Assembly (NCBI GenBank): GCA_002005505.1
Contig: KV908398.1
Location: 483,476 to 523,475, forward strand
Source: Botryococcus braunii
Taxonomy: Eukaryota; Chlorophyta; Trebouxiophyceae
Reading direction: 5' to 3'
Length of the DNA stretch: 40,000 nt
The notes under the pieces are model-generated. The model was not told where the DNA came from. It was given only the letters and a program-made list of their open reading frames with translations, and ran no database searches. Shown one piece after another: positions 11,531-31,680 of this stretch (the first letter of the stretch is position 1; each line of letters opens with the position of its first letter). The position numbers and the translations under genes are program-made.

Positions 11531-12200
11531 CAACGTAGGCAAACCATATATGATCTTGTATAAAAGATCAGACCTGAAAAGCAGTAATAACTCATCGGTA
11601 TAGACGCTGACAATCGCAGGCCCTGCATTGTCAGAGTAGCTAGTCACAAAATATGCCTCTGCAGCTGGCTCGGAACAGCATGCATGCACATGTGCCCGTG
11701 GGAAAGACATCTATGGGATACCCAGGCGGTTCTCTTTAATATATCAATGACGCCAGCCCGATCTAACAGGTGGACGTCGGCCATGTTCTAGGCAGTAATG
11801 AAGTTGCAAACTGCACACGTGAAACGTGACTCGTTTCTTCGTAAACGCGGTATCTGCGAAAAAAACCTCCATGAAACAAGCTTTCCAGCAAATGCCATTG
11901 GCGGATAATCATTTCTATGTCATATAAAGAAATGACCCCTTCCGAGATAAGTCCAGGGCGGGGTGCTCGGAAGAAAAGCTTGTAAGCTAGTAACCTCCAC
12001 CTCTTAAAAGGCAAAAAAACAGAAATACTCCCTCAGGCTCTGTAAAGCGTGCAGATTTGCTTTGCATAATATACCGCAGCATATGCAATACCCACAGGAC
12101 ACTTAACCAATATTAAGACGGTACGGAAAGAAACAGACACGTGAAGAGCACACATTGACGATGACTCAAACGCACAAGCAAGGACATGTGCATGCATGGT

Positions 12201-12241
12201 AAACAACATGTTGTTTCGTCAGCACTGTACAGTGCTGACGA
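12201..12241. repeat. two adjoining perfect palindromes
   Basis: AAACAACATGTTGTTT (12201-12216) is followed at once by a 26-base palindrome (12216-12241) with half-site TCGTCAGCACTGT. Both are loopless and perfect. Confidence 0.85.
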
Positions 12242-12370
12242 CGCTTCCAACTTTATGGACTCCGCGCCACCACAACGAACAAGCCAACATTTCAAAGCGC
12301 TGGCTAGCCACTGCAATGCAACCGCATCAAATATAATAATCAACATTTTCCAGTATAGTAATGCTAATGC

Positions 12371-12404
12371 ATCGGTATTAGTAATACTATTACGTAATAC
12401 CGAT
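12371..12404. repeat. hairpin, arms of about 16 bases with one bulge
   Basis: ATCGGTATTAGTAATA pairs with TATTACGTAATACCGAT, leaving one bulged base. It lies between the palindromes at 12201 and the 3' end of the MscS-like gene. Confidence 0.8.
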
Positions 12405-12595
12405 ATCGATGCAACCTCGCTTCGGTTCTAACTGAATTGTGAGTACTCTTGATACACTGATCAGAAATGTGAGTAAAAATGTTACATTGGCTGAGCTGCC
12501 AACGTCCAAGGCCCCAGGCACGAGCCTGCAGCCCCTTTCCGGACAACTTCCAATTCAAGGGTTGTGATGAGGTTACGCGCTGACCCCCGGCCTGA

Positions 12596-19620
<7,025 letters not shown>

Positions 19621-19705
19621 GAGGAAGAGGGCACAGGAGAGGGGGCAGGAGCTTATGTTGTCAATAAGGCCATGTGATCGCTGCAGGTTAACTCATGGAG
19701 GTTAA

Positions 19706-19729
19706 TTTCCTTTCCTTTCCTTTCCTTTC
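19706..19729 (+). repeat. TTTCC pentanucleotide repeat
   Basis: Five units of (T)TTCC just upstream of the MscS-like coding region. Confidence 0.85.
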
Positions 19730-20570
19730 ACGACTCATGGTAACCCACGAATGGCAACAACGCGCCTTAATCGACTTCAAAAAGTTTGCTTTCAACTTTC
19801 ATGTGTGGGACAAGAAGCCAGCGGTGAAAGAGGGAAGAGCGGGGGGGGGGGGGGGGGGTGTCCACGGAAGTGTCCCTTTTGTAATTTCACTAGCCATGGG
19901 TGTGCTACCACATTGCTCACTGCTCTGTGTATCCATTACCCAAAGAACATTGAGATTCTTAGATCTAGCACTATTATTTCTTTAAGTCCGGAATCTTGAT
20001 GACATACACAATAAAGAGCGCTTAACTACTAGCCAGCTGGTGGAGCATACGGCAGCTGTAATGGTCACACAAAGCAATTCGGCCACATTATAAGGCCAAC
20101 ATCACCTTGAACGATTTGAAACCCAATGCATGTCCAGGGGCCGAGGAACATTTGGTCGGAGATGTCCCGAACACACTTGCGGGCCCCTGATTCGACAACC
20201 CAGGGTGCGCGATTGCATTATGACAATCACCAAGCAACCTCTTTTTGTCAAAAATTTGAATTGCGAGACCAGAAGAAGTCGAGAAAGCGAGAAAAGCTAC
20301 GACCATGCACTGTGTGGCTTCCCGTACAGTGTTAGGGGCTTTCAACATTCAAAAAACTGAGATTCTGCAGGATTTTCTCCATCATCGCTGGCCCAGTCGA
20401 TACCGTTGCGGCTGGCAAAATTAAAGCTGTGGAAGCCAGGGCACTTGAATGAAAGCGACGACTCGATCAAAGGATCTAGCGGGATCTGCGAGGATGTAGT
20501 CTCCCAGCCATATCGTGTACCTTCGGTACCCAGGTATACCGGGTACCAATGTTACATCCGGAAGAAGCCA
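19730..20570. other. probable upstream region of the MscS-like gene
   Basis: Possible location of the 5' exon(s) and promoter, which I cannot define. A G run lies at 19841-19858. The minus-strand frame at 20088-20348 (86 codons) is unrecognised. GGTACCCAGGTATACCGGGTACC near 20525-20548 is a short inverted repeat. Confidence 0.4.
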
Positions 20571-20579
20571 TTATGGAAC

Positions 20580-20780
20580 CCTGGGCACCTTTTTGGCCAG
20601 ATCGGTGATCCACATCATCACAACATGATCCGCTTCATCACAACTTCCCCTTTTGTTGTGCAGTAGCTTCCTGGTTGTGCAAAGCGAAGGATGGGCAGCT
20701 TCTTGGCCGAACCGGTGATCCACTTCATAACAACACTTCATAACAGCATTGATGAAAACAGCCAGCGCAATGGCCATGTT
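20580..20780 (-). pseudogene. duplicated fragment of the first MscS exon and its donor side
   Basis: This repeats 19077-19275, including the exon end (AIALAVFINAVMK, then a diverged copy of WITDLAKK), the following CCTTCGCTTTGCACAACCAGG-like intron bases, and the second mini-copy of ITDLAKK. An extra AACACTTCATA duplication breaks the frame in the helix. It lies upstream of the gene in the same orientation, so it is a direct tandem duplication that has decayed. Confidence 0.6.
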
Positions 20781-20900
20781 TATTGGTAAAGTAACGCAAG
20801 TATACTAACTTCTAGTACTTACTTTTGAAGCACGAAATCATCCTCATACATGTCCGACCTCAAGCAAACCTTGAAACGGCATAAATGGCAACATTAATTA

Positions 20901-20928
20901 ATTTGCCGAAGTTATAACTTCGGCAAAT
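20901..20928. repeat. 28-base perfect palindrome
   Basis: Half-site ATTTGCCGAAGTTA followed directly by its complement. It lies 27 bases before another perfect hairpin. Confidence 0.9.
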
Positions 20929-20955
20929 GGTATTCCTTATGACAAAGTGTCCCTC

Positions 20956-20994
20956 AAGCATAGCGTCATCTTTTGAGTGGATGACGCTATGCTT
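20956..20994. repeat. hairpin with 15-base perfect arms
   Basis: AAGCATAGCGTCATC pairs with GATGACGCTATGCTT around a nine-base loop. The unrelated sequence of the neighbouring palindrome shows these are independent events. Confidence 0.9.
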
Positions 20995-21175
20995 CAGACG
21001 TATGCAACGCTTTAAGAATATGGGCCCACTTTGGAATTTAACTTGTGCTAAGACCTAGTTCAAAATTGGAGGAGTAACACATTCAGAAAAGCTTGAAACT
21101 TCCGGAGGATCCTCTGAAGCTTTTCTGATATAGCAACGGATTTTTCACAATGGGTATAAAATTTCTAAAACCGGC

Positions 21176-21188
21176 GCGCTCGCGCGCG

Positions 21189-21284
<96 letters not shown>
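21176..21284 (+). repeat. CG then CA alternating tract
   Basis: GCGCTCGCGCGCGCGCGCGC followed by (CA)n of about 88 bases. It is an alternating purine-pyrimidine run of more than 100 bases, a classic Z-DNA-prone sequence. Confidence 0.95.
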
Positions 21285-21285
<1 letters not shown>

Positions 21286-21640
21286 GAACTCGAACACGAA
21301 CGCGCGGTTGCATCCACGGACATGCCTGGGCTCGTGTATCCACCCGTCTCTGTGCATGGTAGGCGGGAGTGGTGGAGTAGTGCGCATTTGACATCCGCGG
21401 ATCTGATCTCTAGAGTATGGAGACAAAGTTTCTTTATTCCGGAACAGTTCCACTAGAAATGGGTCCCAGTCTACAATCATATTATGGATGGCCGTTGCAG
21501 GACAACCAGAGCAACTAGCAACTGTCTCAAACAGAAATCTAGGCAGCCAACTGCAGTTTCAACCCTAGAATGTCCATTTTGGGACAGCAGCTGCCTTAGT
21601 TTTAACCCTAGAGTATCCATTTTTGGGACCCCCACGGGGG
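21285..21640 (+). repeat. interspersed repeat next to a microsatellite, copy 1
   Basis: It matches 37095-37375 in the same orientation. Shared motifs are TGCATCCAC, CACCCGTCTCTGTGCATGG, GGCGGGAGTGGTGGA, TGTGCGCATTTGACA, GAACAGTTC-like sequence, and ACTGCAGTTTCAACCCTAGAATGTCCA (compare CTGCCCCAGGTTAAAGCCGG). An internal duplication of AACCCTAGA-TCCATTTTGGGA follows at 21560-21630. Confidence 0.65.
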
Positions 21641-21892
21641 CCCCCAGTTCTGGGATGGCCTCTCGCGTCGAGGAGCTCCCGCCTCAAACCCGGACCTCCA
21701 AGCGGCAACGGCTGAAGCAAACTGACTAACTCGGCAATACCGCAATGTTGCTAGTCACCCTCACCGGAGCTCCTCTTGATGCTGTACCACGTCCGCACAC
21801 TGACCGCATTAGTCCAAATTGATTAGGAAGGACTACTGATAAGAGTCAGGGACGATGACCCACAAGAAGTGGTGGTGGACCCCATTCCCCCC

Positions 21893-22140
<248 letters not shown>

Positions 22141-22150
22141 GGGGGCCCTC

Positions 22151-22207
22151 CCACCAGCATAGCAGGTTAAATGGAAGGGCTGCCCTTTTAACCTGCTATG
22201 CTGGTGG
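22151..22207. repeat. inverted repeat with 20-base perfect arms
   Basis: CCACCAGCATAGCAGGTTAA (22151-22170) pairs perfectly with 22188-22207. The 17-base loop itself pairs (AAGGGC/GCCCTT), so almost all 57 bases are in a hairpin. It directly follows the CT tract. Confidence 0.9.
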
Positions 22208-22413
22208 TTGGTGTAACCGCTGCGCGTTTCACCTCCCAACGCTACGCTTTGTAAATGTAATCCCCCCCTCCCTCCCTCCCTCCCCTGGCCCTCTCTCTGT
22301 GCATCCTCTCACGCAAGCACCAAGCCGACTTGGGTGGTCACCGCATGTTAGGTACTCACTAATTGGCCCAAATTTTCCATCGTCTTCTGTCCACAAATAA
22401 AATAGAAGAGCAT

Positions 22414-22629
22414 TCAAACCGTGCAAGAACACGTGGCAGGACAAAGTCTTCGGGCAAACTGGCTAATGAAGTGAATATCATTGCTTGGAAATCGCCTGTT
22501 CCAAATCAGCACATCAGTTTGAACAACTCCGGGAGACAAACACATTTCTTTCAGAAGGTCATGGGGCAAATCCGCTGAGCTTACAATATAGATAGGCTGA
22601 GACATTTCGACGGAAAGCGGCAGCTCCAC
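22414..22629 (-). CDS. probable C-terminal part of the F-box-like gene (other frame)
   Basis: A minus-strand frame overlaps the end of 23365-22581 in a different phase. It encodes VELPLSVEMSQPIYIVSSAD, LPHDLLKEMCLSPGVVQTDV and LIWNRRFPSNDIHFISQFAR, ending at TGA 22416-22414. The composition is gene-like, while the main frame ends in a serine/cysteine-rich tail of poor quality. The simplest reading is that the two frames belong to one protein separated by a frameshift (one base lost) near 22629-22640. Alternatives are a separate exon or an assembly error. Confidence 0.4.
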   Translation of the reverse strand: MELPLSVEMSQPIYIVSSADLPHDLLKEMCLSPGVVQTDVLIWNRRFPSNDIHFISQFARRLCPATCSCTV

Positions 22630-23365
22630 ATGTGCAGGGCTGAGAGGGCGCGTTGGCCAGCCTCCATTGCTTCATCCCGTGGGTCCAAAGCTCGTGCTGC
22701 TCGTGCCCAATCCCCCCCGATTCTTCTAAATCCCTCGATGTCCAGGGAGAACCATGAGCCGGGAGTGCTACTACCCGTCAAACCCGCGGCAATGTTCCGT
22801 TTCCTGACTTCCTTGCATGTTTGATGCAATAGCCCGATGCAGGCCACCATCTCAGCGTTGTCTTGTGGACACACCACTGCCATGCATTCACCAGTATTGG
22901 TCACCCGTAACTCCAGAAGAAGGCGCCCTGTATCACGCCAGACGCGGATGATGGAGTGAGGGCACCATAGAATCATGTGGCATGTAAGCACTGTTTCTTG
23001 GCAGCAGCCGCCAAGGCCACACGCTGGCAGTTGCAGGATCATGCATTCCAAAAGGAGCAAAGCGTCACCAGTCGGCAGGGCATCTCCCTGGGTGAGGTCG
23101 ATGATGGGCGTTGTGCTGTCGATTCTAGGGGCGTTGTAGCCGGTGCGGGGCAGCCAGTCCAAGAAGAAATCGATGACGTGCTGGCCAAAGACGGGCGGGG
23201 CAACGCTGTCGAGCCAGTGTTCGTCCTCATCAAAGCGCTCCGAGAGCGCCTCACTGAATATCTTGCTTAATGGTGCCAGCAGAGCAAGGTCCCTCAGCGA
23301 CAGACTCTGGCTCTGCAGGATGCGCCTCTCAACACCTGTGGGAAGCAGGCTCCACAGCGACAAGC
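22581..23365 (-). CDS. F-box-like protein, large exon
   Basis: An acceptor (TTTGCTTGCCTCCAG) precedes 23365, and the frame is open for 261 codons. The first 45 residues look like an F-box: GLSLWSLLPTGVERRILQSQ, then LSLRDLALLAPLSKIFSEAL, with the usual leucine/proline start and hydrophobic spacing. F-box proteins are substrate adaptors of SCF ubiquitin ligases. Then follow acidic DEDEHWLD, FGQHVIDFFLDWLPRTG and a cysteine-rich middle (GLGGCC). ELRVTNTGECMAVVC comes next, then a charged helix (DWARAARALDPRDEAMEAG). The rest of the protein matches no domain I recognise. The upstream exon is unknown. The frame-shifted continuation lies at 22629-22414. Confidence 0.6.
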
Positions 23366-23599
23366 CTGGAGGCAAGCAAATTGGGGACATGATTATCATT
23401 ATTTAAGGCTTTAACATATCCCAAAACCACCCTTCCTCCATACTGATACGCGATAGGTAGGGGCCATTTACAGACATGACAAGGTAACCTCAAGAGCAGC
23501 ATAAGAAATGGGGAGGAAAAGAAACAGAAAGAGAAGGAGCGGCATGCCAATTGAGGGGAAATCAGCTACAAAGACAGGCATGACAACAGACGGTTGCTT

Positions 23600-23660
23600 G
23601 TAAGAGAGAAAGAGATAGGGAGAGGGAGAAAGGGAGAGGGAGAAAGGGGGGACACACACC

Positions 23661-23693
<33 letters not shown>

Positions 23694-23715
23694 ACACACA
23701 CAAAAAACAAAAAAA

Positions 23716-23786
<71 letters not shown>

Positions 23787-23885
23787 AGAGAGAGAGAGAG
23801 AGAGAGAGCAAGATAGTGGGGGGAGAAGGGATGGATGGATGGCGGGAGGGAGGGAGGGGAGAACAAGGGATTGAGGGAGGGAACA
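23600..23885 (+). repeat. GA, CA, poly-A and GGGA simple repeats
   Basis: GAGAGGGAGAAAGGG repeats, (CA)n 23654-23700, a pure A run of about 66 (23718-23783), (GA)n to 23808, then GGAT and GGGA repeats. The poly-A is not at the end of a recognised retroelement. Confidence 0.9.
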
Positions 23886-24464
23886 CTTTTTGCCTGGTCG
23901 CTGTGTGACTGCCTGTGTCAGTTCTACCCCAAACTTAAATAAAATCCTACAATTTGATGTTGATTTACGCTGCGGTGTACTGTTTCGCATACAATCATTT
24001 TACACATATTGTAATCATACCAACTTTTCGTGTTAATATCAATGCTAAGGTTTAACTAATTCCTTCTACATTTGCTCAATGTGCTTTGTTTCTCTTACTT
24101 GGCATGGGCAGACTGTGTCACCGCATTGTCTTCTCTCAGTAGAAGGCCAGGAACATATTGAAAATCTGAAAGAAACGGTGTTGGGCATGGGTCCTCTCCT
24201 ACTACATCAGATACGCGTTCTATGTCAATATGTCAACGCGATAACCCCAAGCAAGCTTTGGAATCCAAGACCATGAAAAGCCTTCCCGTTTTCTATTGGC
24301 CAACACATGGATCTCGCTCAAGCTGCACAGCCTGAACTTCAAGGTGGTGGGCAGCGTCCAACTAGTACAGAACACCAGTGCCCTCTAATATGCCAAAGAG
24401 CACAGCTCGCATGTCGACGAGGCCATTGGGGCAACAACGATCCACATGGGACCGCGCTGGCCTG
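23886..24464. other. no gene recognised
   Basis: The plus frame 24270-24400 looks mildly gene-like (SLKLHSLNFKVVGSVQLVQN) but is stopped at 24387 and resumes after it (EHSSHVDEAIGATTIHMG). It could be an eroded gene fragment. I cannot identify it. Confidence 0.4.
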
Positions 24465-25247
24465 TTAGACAAGGAGGGGGGGGTTGGGCACACCAGCACC
24501 CGGCTCTTTGTCTGACCCGGCAGACTCCTCCGCGTCTTCGGCTGGCCTCGCAGGTGCCGGCCGTGGTGTGATGGGTCCGGCCCAGTCCCCTCCCACCACC
24601 ACCTCTACGGAAGTTTCCCGTGGATCCAAGTCCCCCAGCTCTGAGGGAGAGGGGGCTGCACCAGAGGGACCCCTTTTGGATGCAGAGGGACCCCTTTTGG
24701 ACGCAGCGGGACGTGTGGTGTCCGTTGGGGGACCACCATGTGGGATTGTTCCACGCACGAGCGGGTGCAGCGCGCCCCCCATACGAAGCACAATGGTTGC
24801 CCCGCGCCAGAGCGGAGAGTGGCCCATGGCCCGCAATGAATGAAACTCCTCCTGCAGGGCCTTCGGAGCGGCTCGCTGGGCGGCGCTCAGATCGTCCTCC
24901 AGCCGGAACGGCCGCAGGTGCCGCGAGTAGCGGAAGGCGGCTGTGCGCGCCGCCGGGCTCTGGAATCGCAGCAGGACGGGGCGGGCCCGCCCTGCAGTCC
25001 CTGGGGGGATCTGCCCAAGCCGCCGCGTTGCCATAATCTGGCCAGAAATTGCTGGCAGGCCCCGCGCTCCCGTGAACAGGGCGCCCACACCCGCGTCCTC
25101 AAGGCTCTCGGGCACGCCCTTGAGCACAACGTTCATGTTTCTTGCGCCGCCGTCCTGATTGAGCTGCTGCAAGGTGGCTGGCATCTTGGCCCCCTGCTTC
25201 TCACATATCTCCTGGCTCGGACGGGATGGTGTGGTGTTCTGCGGCAA
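24465..25247 (-). mobile_element. LINE (L1-type) ORF1-like protein
   Basis: An intact 260-codon frame. The centre has the layout of L1-type ORF1 RNA-binding proteins: an RRM-like start (NMNVVLKGVPESLEDAG), a linker (ATRRLGQIPPGTAGRARPVL), a second strand (LLRFQSPAARTAAFRYSRHL), and a C-terminal part (RLEDDLSAAQRAAPKALQEE with FHSLRAMGHSPLWRGATIV). The C-terminal 90 residues are Pro/Ser/Gly-rich and contain a SKRGPSA duplication. ORF1 proteins bind the element's RNA and chaperone reverse transcription. No ORF2 (endonuclease or reverse transcriptase) follows on the minus strand below 24465, so this is a fragment of a non-LTR retrotransposon or a captured ORF1. Confidence 0.65.
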
Positions 25248-26716
<1,469 letters not shown>

Positions 26717-27087
26717 ACACTGTTACACTTCATGGCTTATGGGGAGTATGTCTTCCACTTGAATACAGTAGACATGAACCAATAATAACGCTGAACGAAG
26801 AATGTCATGAACAAATCTAGGCATGAAAAACACTCACACATTGAAGTGTCGTACGGTATTCGAACGTGGTTGCCAGATAACCGTGTGATCTTGCTTGGTA
26901 TTAAGGCTGTGAGGCGGGATGTATGAGCACTTGCTTAGCAACACCAATAACTGGTCTGTATCTCAACTTAGCAAGACAACTTGTCTGTGGTCTAAGGCAG
27001 CCGTCTAGAGCCGCCCAGCTGCATAACTCTGCTCATTGCTCACTCCCGTTCGTGCTCGCAGGTCAAACGTCCAAAACCTAAATACAA

Positions 27088-27427
<340 letters not shown>

Positions 27428-27494
27428 ACGTGCGCGAGCACCCTCAGTTAACTTAAAAAGGCCAATCCGCTTTCAGTAACTTTTTATGTTGAGC

Positions 27495-27830
27495 CCTGTT
27501 AGCGCCATATATGAGGCTTTATATAAGAAAAGTGTCTGATGGCCGGTCAACAAGCGTCATCTGACAAGCATATGTATGTAGGTATGAGGGCACAAAAATA
27601 AAACAAATTTTTTTAAACACTTCAAACCTCTAGCCATCCGTCCAAAAAACATATCTGAGCTCAAGGGCTTAAAAGAGGGCCGAAGTTTCTGGTGAACACT
27701 GTTTTTAACGGTCTAAACCGCAGCGGGAGAAAATGATGTGGCCAGTTCTACCAAACCCCTAGAGAAGAAGTGGTTATCATACTTGCGACAGCGTGACCTT
27801 GATTAAGCCAAAGCGCTTTGCAGTGAATCT
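27495..27830 (+). repeat. interspersed repeat, copy 1 (partner at 37855-38165)
   Basis: Shared motifs in the same order and orientation: AGAAAAGTGTCTGA-GG-CGGTCAACAAGCGTCATCTGA, CTAGCCATCC, AAATTGATGTGGC-AGTT (here AAATGATGTGGCCAGTT), AGAGAAGAAGTGGT, ATCATACTT. In both places a CA microsatellite lies on the left flank, suggesting the repeat and the microsatellite moved or amplified together. Confidence 0.65.
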
Positions 27831-29111
27831 CACATGACACGGCCCTTATAATTTCAAGGAATTTCATGTGTAATGTTACAAACGTGCTTCACATGCGTCG
27901 TACGTGCCTCAAGCTTGTAGTGTCAAAGTAGGGGGTTCATAGTCACAGCCGTACTTGAATTGAAGTATTGAATAAACCACATAGCCACATCTGTGCTTGC
28001 TGTGCCTCCAGGATGTGGCTGCCTCCGTACGTATATACGTATATATGGTATGTTCCTATGCATATATGGTCAAAGTATTGAATGGGCTGTACAAGCTTGG
28101 TCAGAATAAAATCCGTGAATTTCGTACGTAATCTGTGGTCACTATTGCCATGAAGGTAATTGTGTTACTGACGCGCAAGGTTAGAGATTGGTAACCATCA
28201 CGTGAACCGTAGTTCGCAGCCAATTGGCACTTCACTATGGAAAATCCCGGTGCTGATTCACAAGCTTGCTAGTACCTCGTGTTCGCGTCCGTTTAAATTT
28301 GTCAGAGTCGTACGTACGTACAAGTTGCATCCTGGCCACTAGCCGCTTCAGGTCTTTCTCTGTTGATATGAAACCTTGATACTACCAAAATTTTGAATAA
28401 GTCTTTGAATAGAAACTCTTATCTTCCCAGCAAGTTTCACGCAATTGGACTTACCAATTGGGCTTCAAAAATCGGCAGCTTCGTAGACAAGAGGAAGGAC
28501 CTCTAGAGCTCTAGGAGGACCTCAACTGATAGCAAAGGTAATTCAGCCTGATTCGACACAGGCAAATAGTTTTTTCCAACCTCCCCCTTTAGCGATATAT
28601 ATAGGTAACCCCGGAACTTCTCAGCCTTGGTAGAACCGAGCAGGCCCACGGGAACCGTAACTGCTCCAAGCTTCTAAGGAACTTGCACCAAACGGTTAAA
28701 CGGATGCACACCGGTACCGCAGGCACAGCTAGAGCACTTGTGTATTGTACAAATCTTTTTCTATCATTTTATGTAACACTATAACTTGGAGATGCACTGA
28801 TGGTGATGTTCAACTACTTTCTAATACTCTTGAAAAGAACAGGGAATGATCCAATTTGTTTTATGCAACATTTTTATGCTCACTTTAAAATCGGGCCCCC
28901 GGCCGGGAACTATGTGCCAGCAGCTCTACGATCGCCTCAAAGCTTTGTTAGAAGAAATGTCGTTTCCAAGAACTTTGTGTCGTTTCCAAGATCTAGATCG
29001 TGGGCCTGGTTTTTATTCGTTAGGATAATGAACTTAAAGAGGAGATAAACATGAGTTGAACGTTTGAATCACCTTCATAGTAGTTGAAACTAGTCTATCT
29101 TTGTGTTGGAT
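27831..29111. other. no gene recognised
   Basis: AT-rich unique sequence. Small features only: CGTACGTATATACGTATATATGG near 28028 and GTCGTACGTACGTACAAG near 28306. The short plus frame at 28800-29048 is unrecognised. Confidence 0.5.
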
Positions 29112-30450
29112 ACAGATTCTTTATTTGTAGTAGAAATCTTCAAATACAGGTAACATTCACTTTCGAACCTTTCCTTTCGTACATGTATATATATACAAAA
29201 TCACTGTGTATATACACAGTGATTTCAGATATCTGACTATGAGGGTATATTCCAACATTGCAAGTACTAGTAATTCGGCTTTCAGACCGAAATATCTTTG
29301 GAATTGTGAAACAGGTCCCTTGTGGACGGTAGTCTTATTTTTTCAGCTCTAGGGGTGTAGGTTTGGTTGGGTGAGAGGGTTGTGGGGTTTGCTTAACTCT
29401 TGATTTAAACGAATTGTGACGAACGGTTCGTGGTTCATCCATAGTTTTCAACACTTGCTGCCACTGCAGGAGTAACATCGGTAGACTTGATCTTTTGCTA
29501 TATAGCTTCAGTGATTCCGTCGGTGGTTTCCTGAGTTTGGGCTGAAAACATATTCTTTAATTTAAGTAGAAATTCTCTACAGATTCCTTAAGTACATTTA
29601 GCACCCACTTTCGAACCTTTCCTTTTGTATACACAGTGATTTGAGATATCTGAATAAAGGGGTATATTCAACATTACAAGTAAGGCAGTTTTCAGACCGA
29701 AATGTGACGAACGGTTCGTGGTTAGTTAATAAAACGTAGTTTTATCCAAGGTTTTCAAACTTGCTGACACTGCAGAAGTTTCATTGGAAGTCTTGATCTT
29801 TTGAACAATTTGCTATATAGCTTCAGTGACTCCATCAGCGGTTCCCTGAGTTAGTGTTGGAAACAGATTCTTTGTTTTAAGCAGAAATTCTCTTAGTACA
29901 GATAATACCCACTTTCGAACCTTTTCTTTTATATCCACAGTGATTTAAGATATCTGACTAACTGGGCATAACCCAACACTGCAAGTACTAGTAAGACAGT
30001 TTTCACACTGAAATATCTTTGGAATTTTGACGATGGTTCCTGGTTCATCCACAGTTTCCAATCTTGGTGCCACTGCAGGAGTAACATCGGTAGACTTGAT
30101 CTGTTGCTGTATAGCTTCAGTGATTCCGTCAGTGGTTCCCCGAGTTTGTGTTGGAAACAGATTCTTTATTTGAAGTAGAATTTCGAAATTCGGTAAGTAC
30201 ATGTAGAGGTTACTCCCAATCTCGAACCTTTCCTTTTGTGTACACAGTAATTTGAGATGTCGGAATAAGAGGTTATATTCCAACATTGCAAGTAATACAG
30301 TTGTTAGACCGAAATGTAATTGAATTTGTGACGAGAGTTTCGTGCTTCATCCATAGGTTTCACTCTTGGAGCCACTGCAGGAGCAACATCGGTAGCCCAG
30401 AGCTTTGGTTATATAGATTCCGTGATTTCGCCAGCGGATCCCTTATTCAA
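29112..30450. repeat. four-unit tandem repeat (units about 280-440 bases)
   Basis: Units start at about 29112, 29552, 29869 and 30160 with GATTCTTTATTTGAAGTAGAAATTCT-like sequence. Each then has CCCACTTTCGAACCTTTCCTTT, TATACACAGTGATTTGAGATATCTGA, a GTTTTCAGACCGAAAT motif, CACTGCAGGAGTAACATCGGTAGACTTGATC and ATATAGCTTCAGTGATTCCGTC. Units differ by indels. On the minus strand the unit contains a partly open peptide TTDGITEAI, KSTDVTPAVAPRLETVDEPG, intact only in the third-to-fourth units (frame 30286-29945) and stopped in the others. It may be a decayed repeat-protein exon array or simply a satellite. Confidence 0.7.
29198..29225. repeat. 28-base perfect palindrome
   Basis: Half-site AAATCACTGTGTAT followed by its complement, in the first unit of the tandem repeat. 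Other units have only the right half (TACACAGTGATTT), so the palindrome arose in this unit. Confidence 0.9.
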
Positions 30451-30635
30451 TGAGTCGAATGGTAAGTAACTCATTAGCTAAGTAGTGCAATGCATTAACC
30501 TATGTTCCTACAAGCTGGTCAAGCTCAAAATTGATGATATCAAACATTTTTCATCAGGATATAACAAGTCTTTGCAAGTATCATCAATTTAGATTCAGAT
30601 TTTCCATGTTATTTTAGACCCGCATTGACCACTTG

Positions 30636-30699
30636 TACAATTGTGTAGTCAGGACTACCTATAGTAATTACTGTAGGTAATCCTGACTACACAATTGTA
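30636..30699. repeat. 64-base inverted repeat, near-perfect
   Basis: The outer 19 bases pair perfectly (TACAATTGTGTAGTCAGGA with its complement). One bulge is followed by CTACCTATAG paired with CTGTAGGTA with one mismatch. It is the longest hairpin in the window. Confidence 0.9.
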
Positions 30700-30971
30700 T
30701 TTATATACCAGTTAAGATGAGACTTAAAACTGAACCATTTAAACTACTGAAGTTTGGAATTAGAAGGGTTCACCTGCAACCAGTTTAAAGATGTGAGCAT
30801 TCAAATGGTTCAAAATGGAAGTTAAGGATCAGATTCAAGAGAATCTGCATCAGATTTTTATGCTTCTCGTAGTACTAAAGAATTGGTTTATAAGAAGGAC
30901 ACCGTGCGGATCCGGATCTTTTAAGAGTACCATTTGTCAACCTAAGATTGTTTCCAAAACTACCATTTGTG

Positions 30972-31680
<709 letters not shown>

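Larger units (their letters stand above)
11531..12595. other. intergenic, no gene recognised
   Basis: No convincing coding frame. Two adjoining palindromes at 12201-12241 and a hairpin at 12371-12404 are the main structures. The stretch runs up to the 3' end of the MscS-like gene and may hold its 3' UTR. Confidence 0.5.

Noticed and set aside
22151..22207. Perfect hairpin as a transcription terminator
   Set aside because: Stem-loop terminators are a bacterial mechanism. In this eukaryotic context it is better described as one of many palindromes.
29945..30286. 113-residue minus-strand frame as a gene
   Set aside because: It falls inside a tandem repeat whose other units are broken in the same frame. 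Reported only as a finding.
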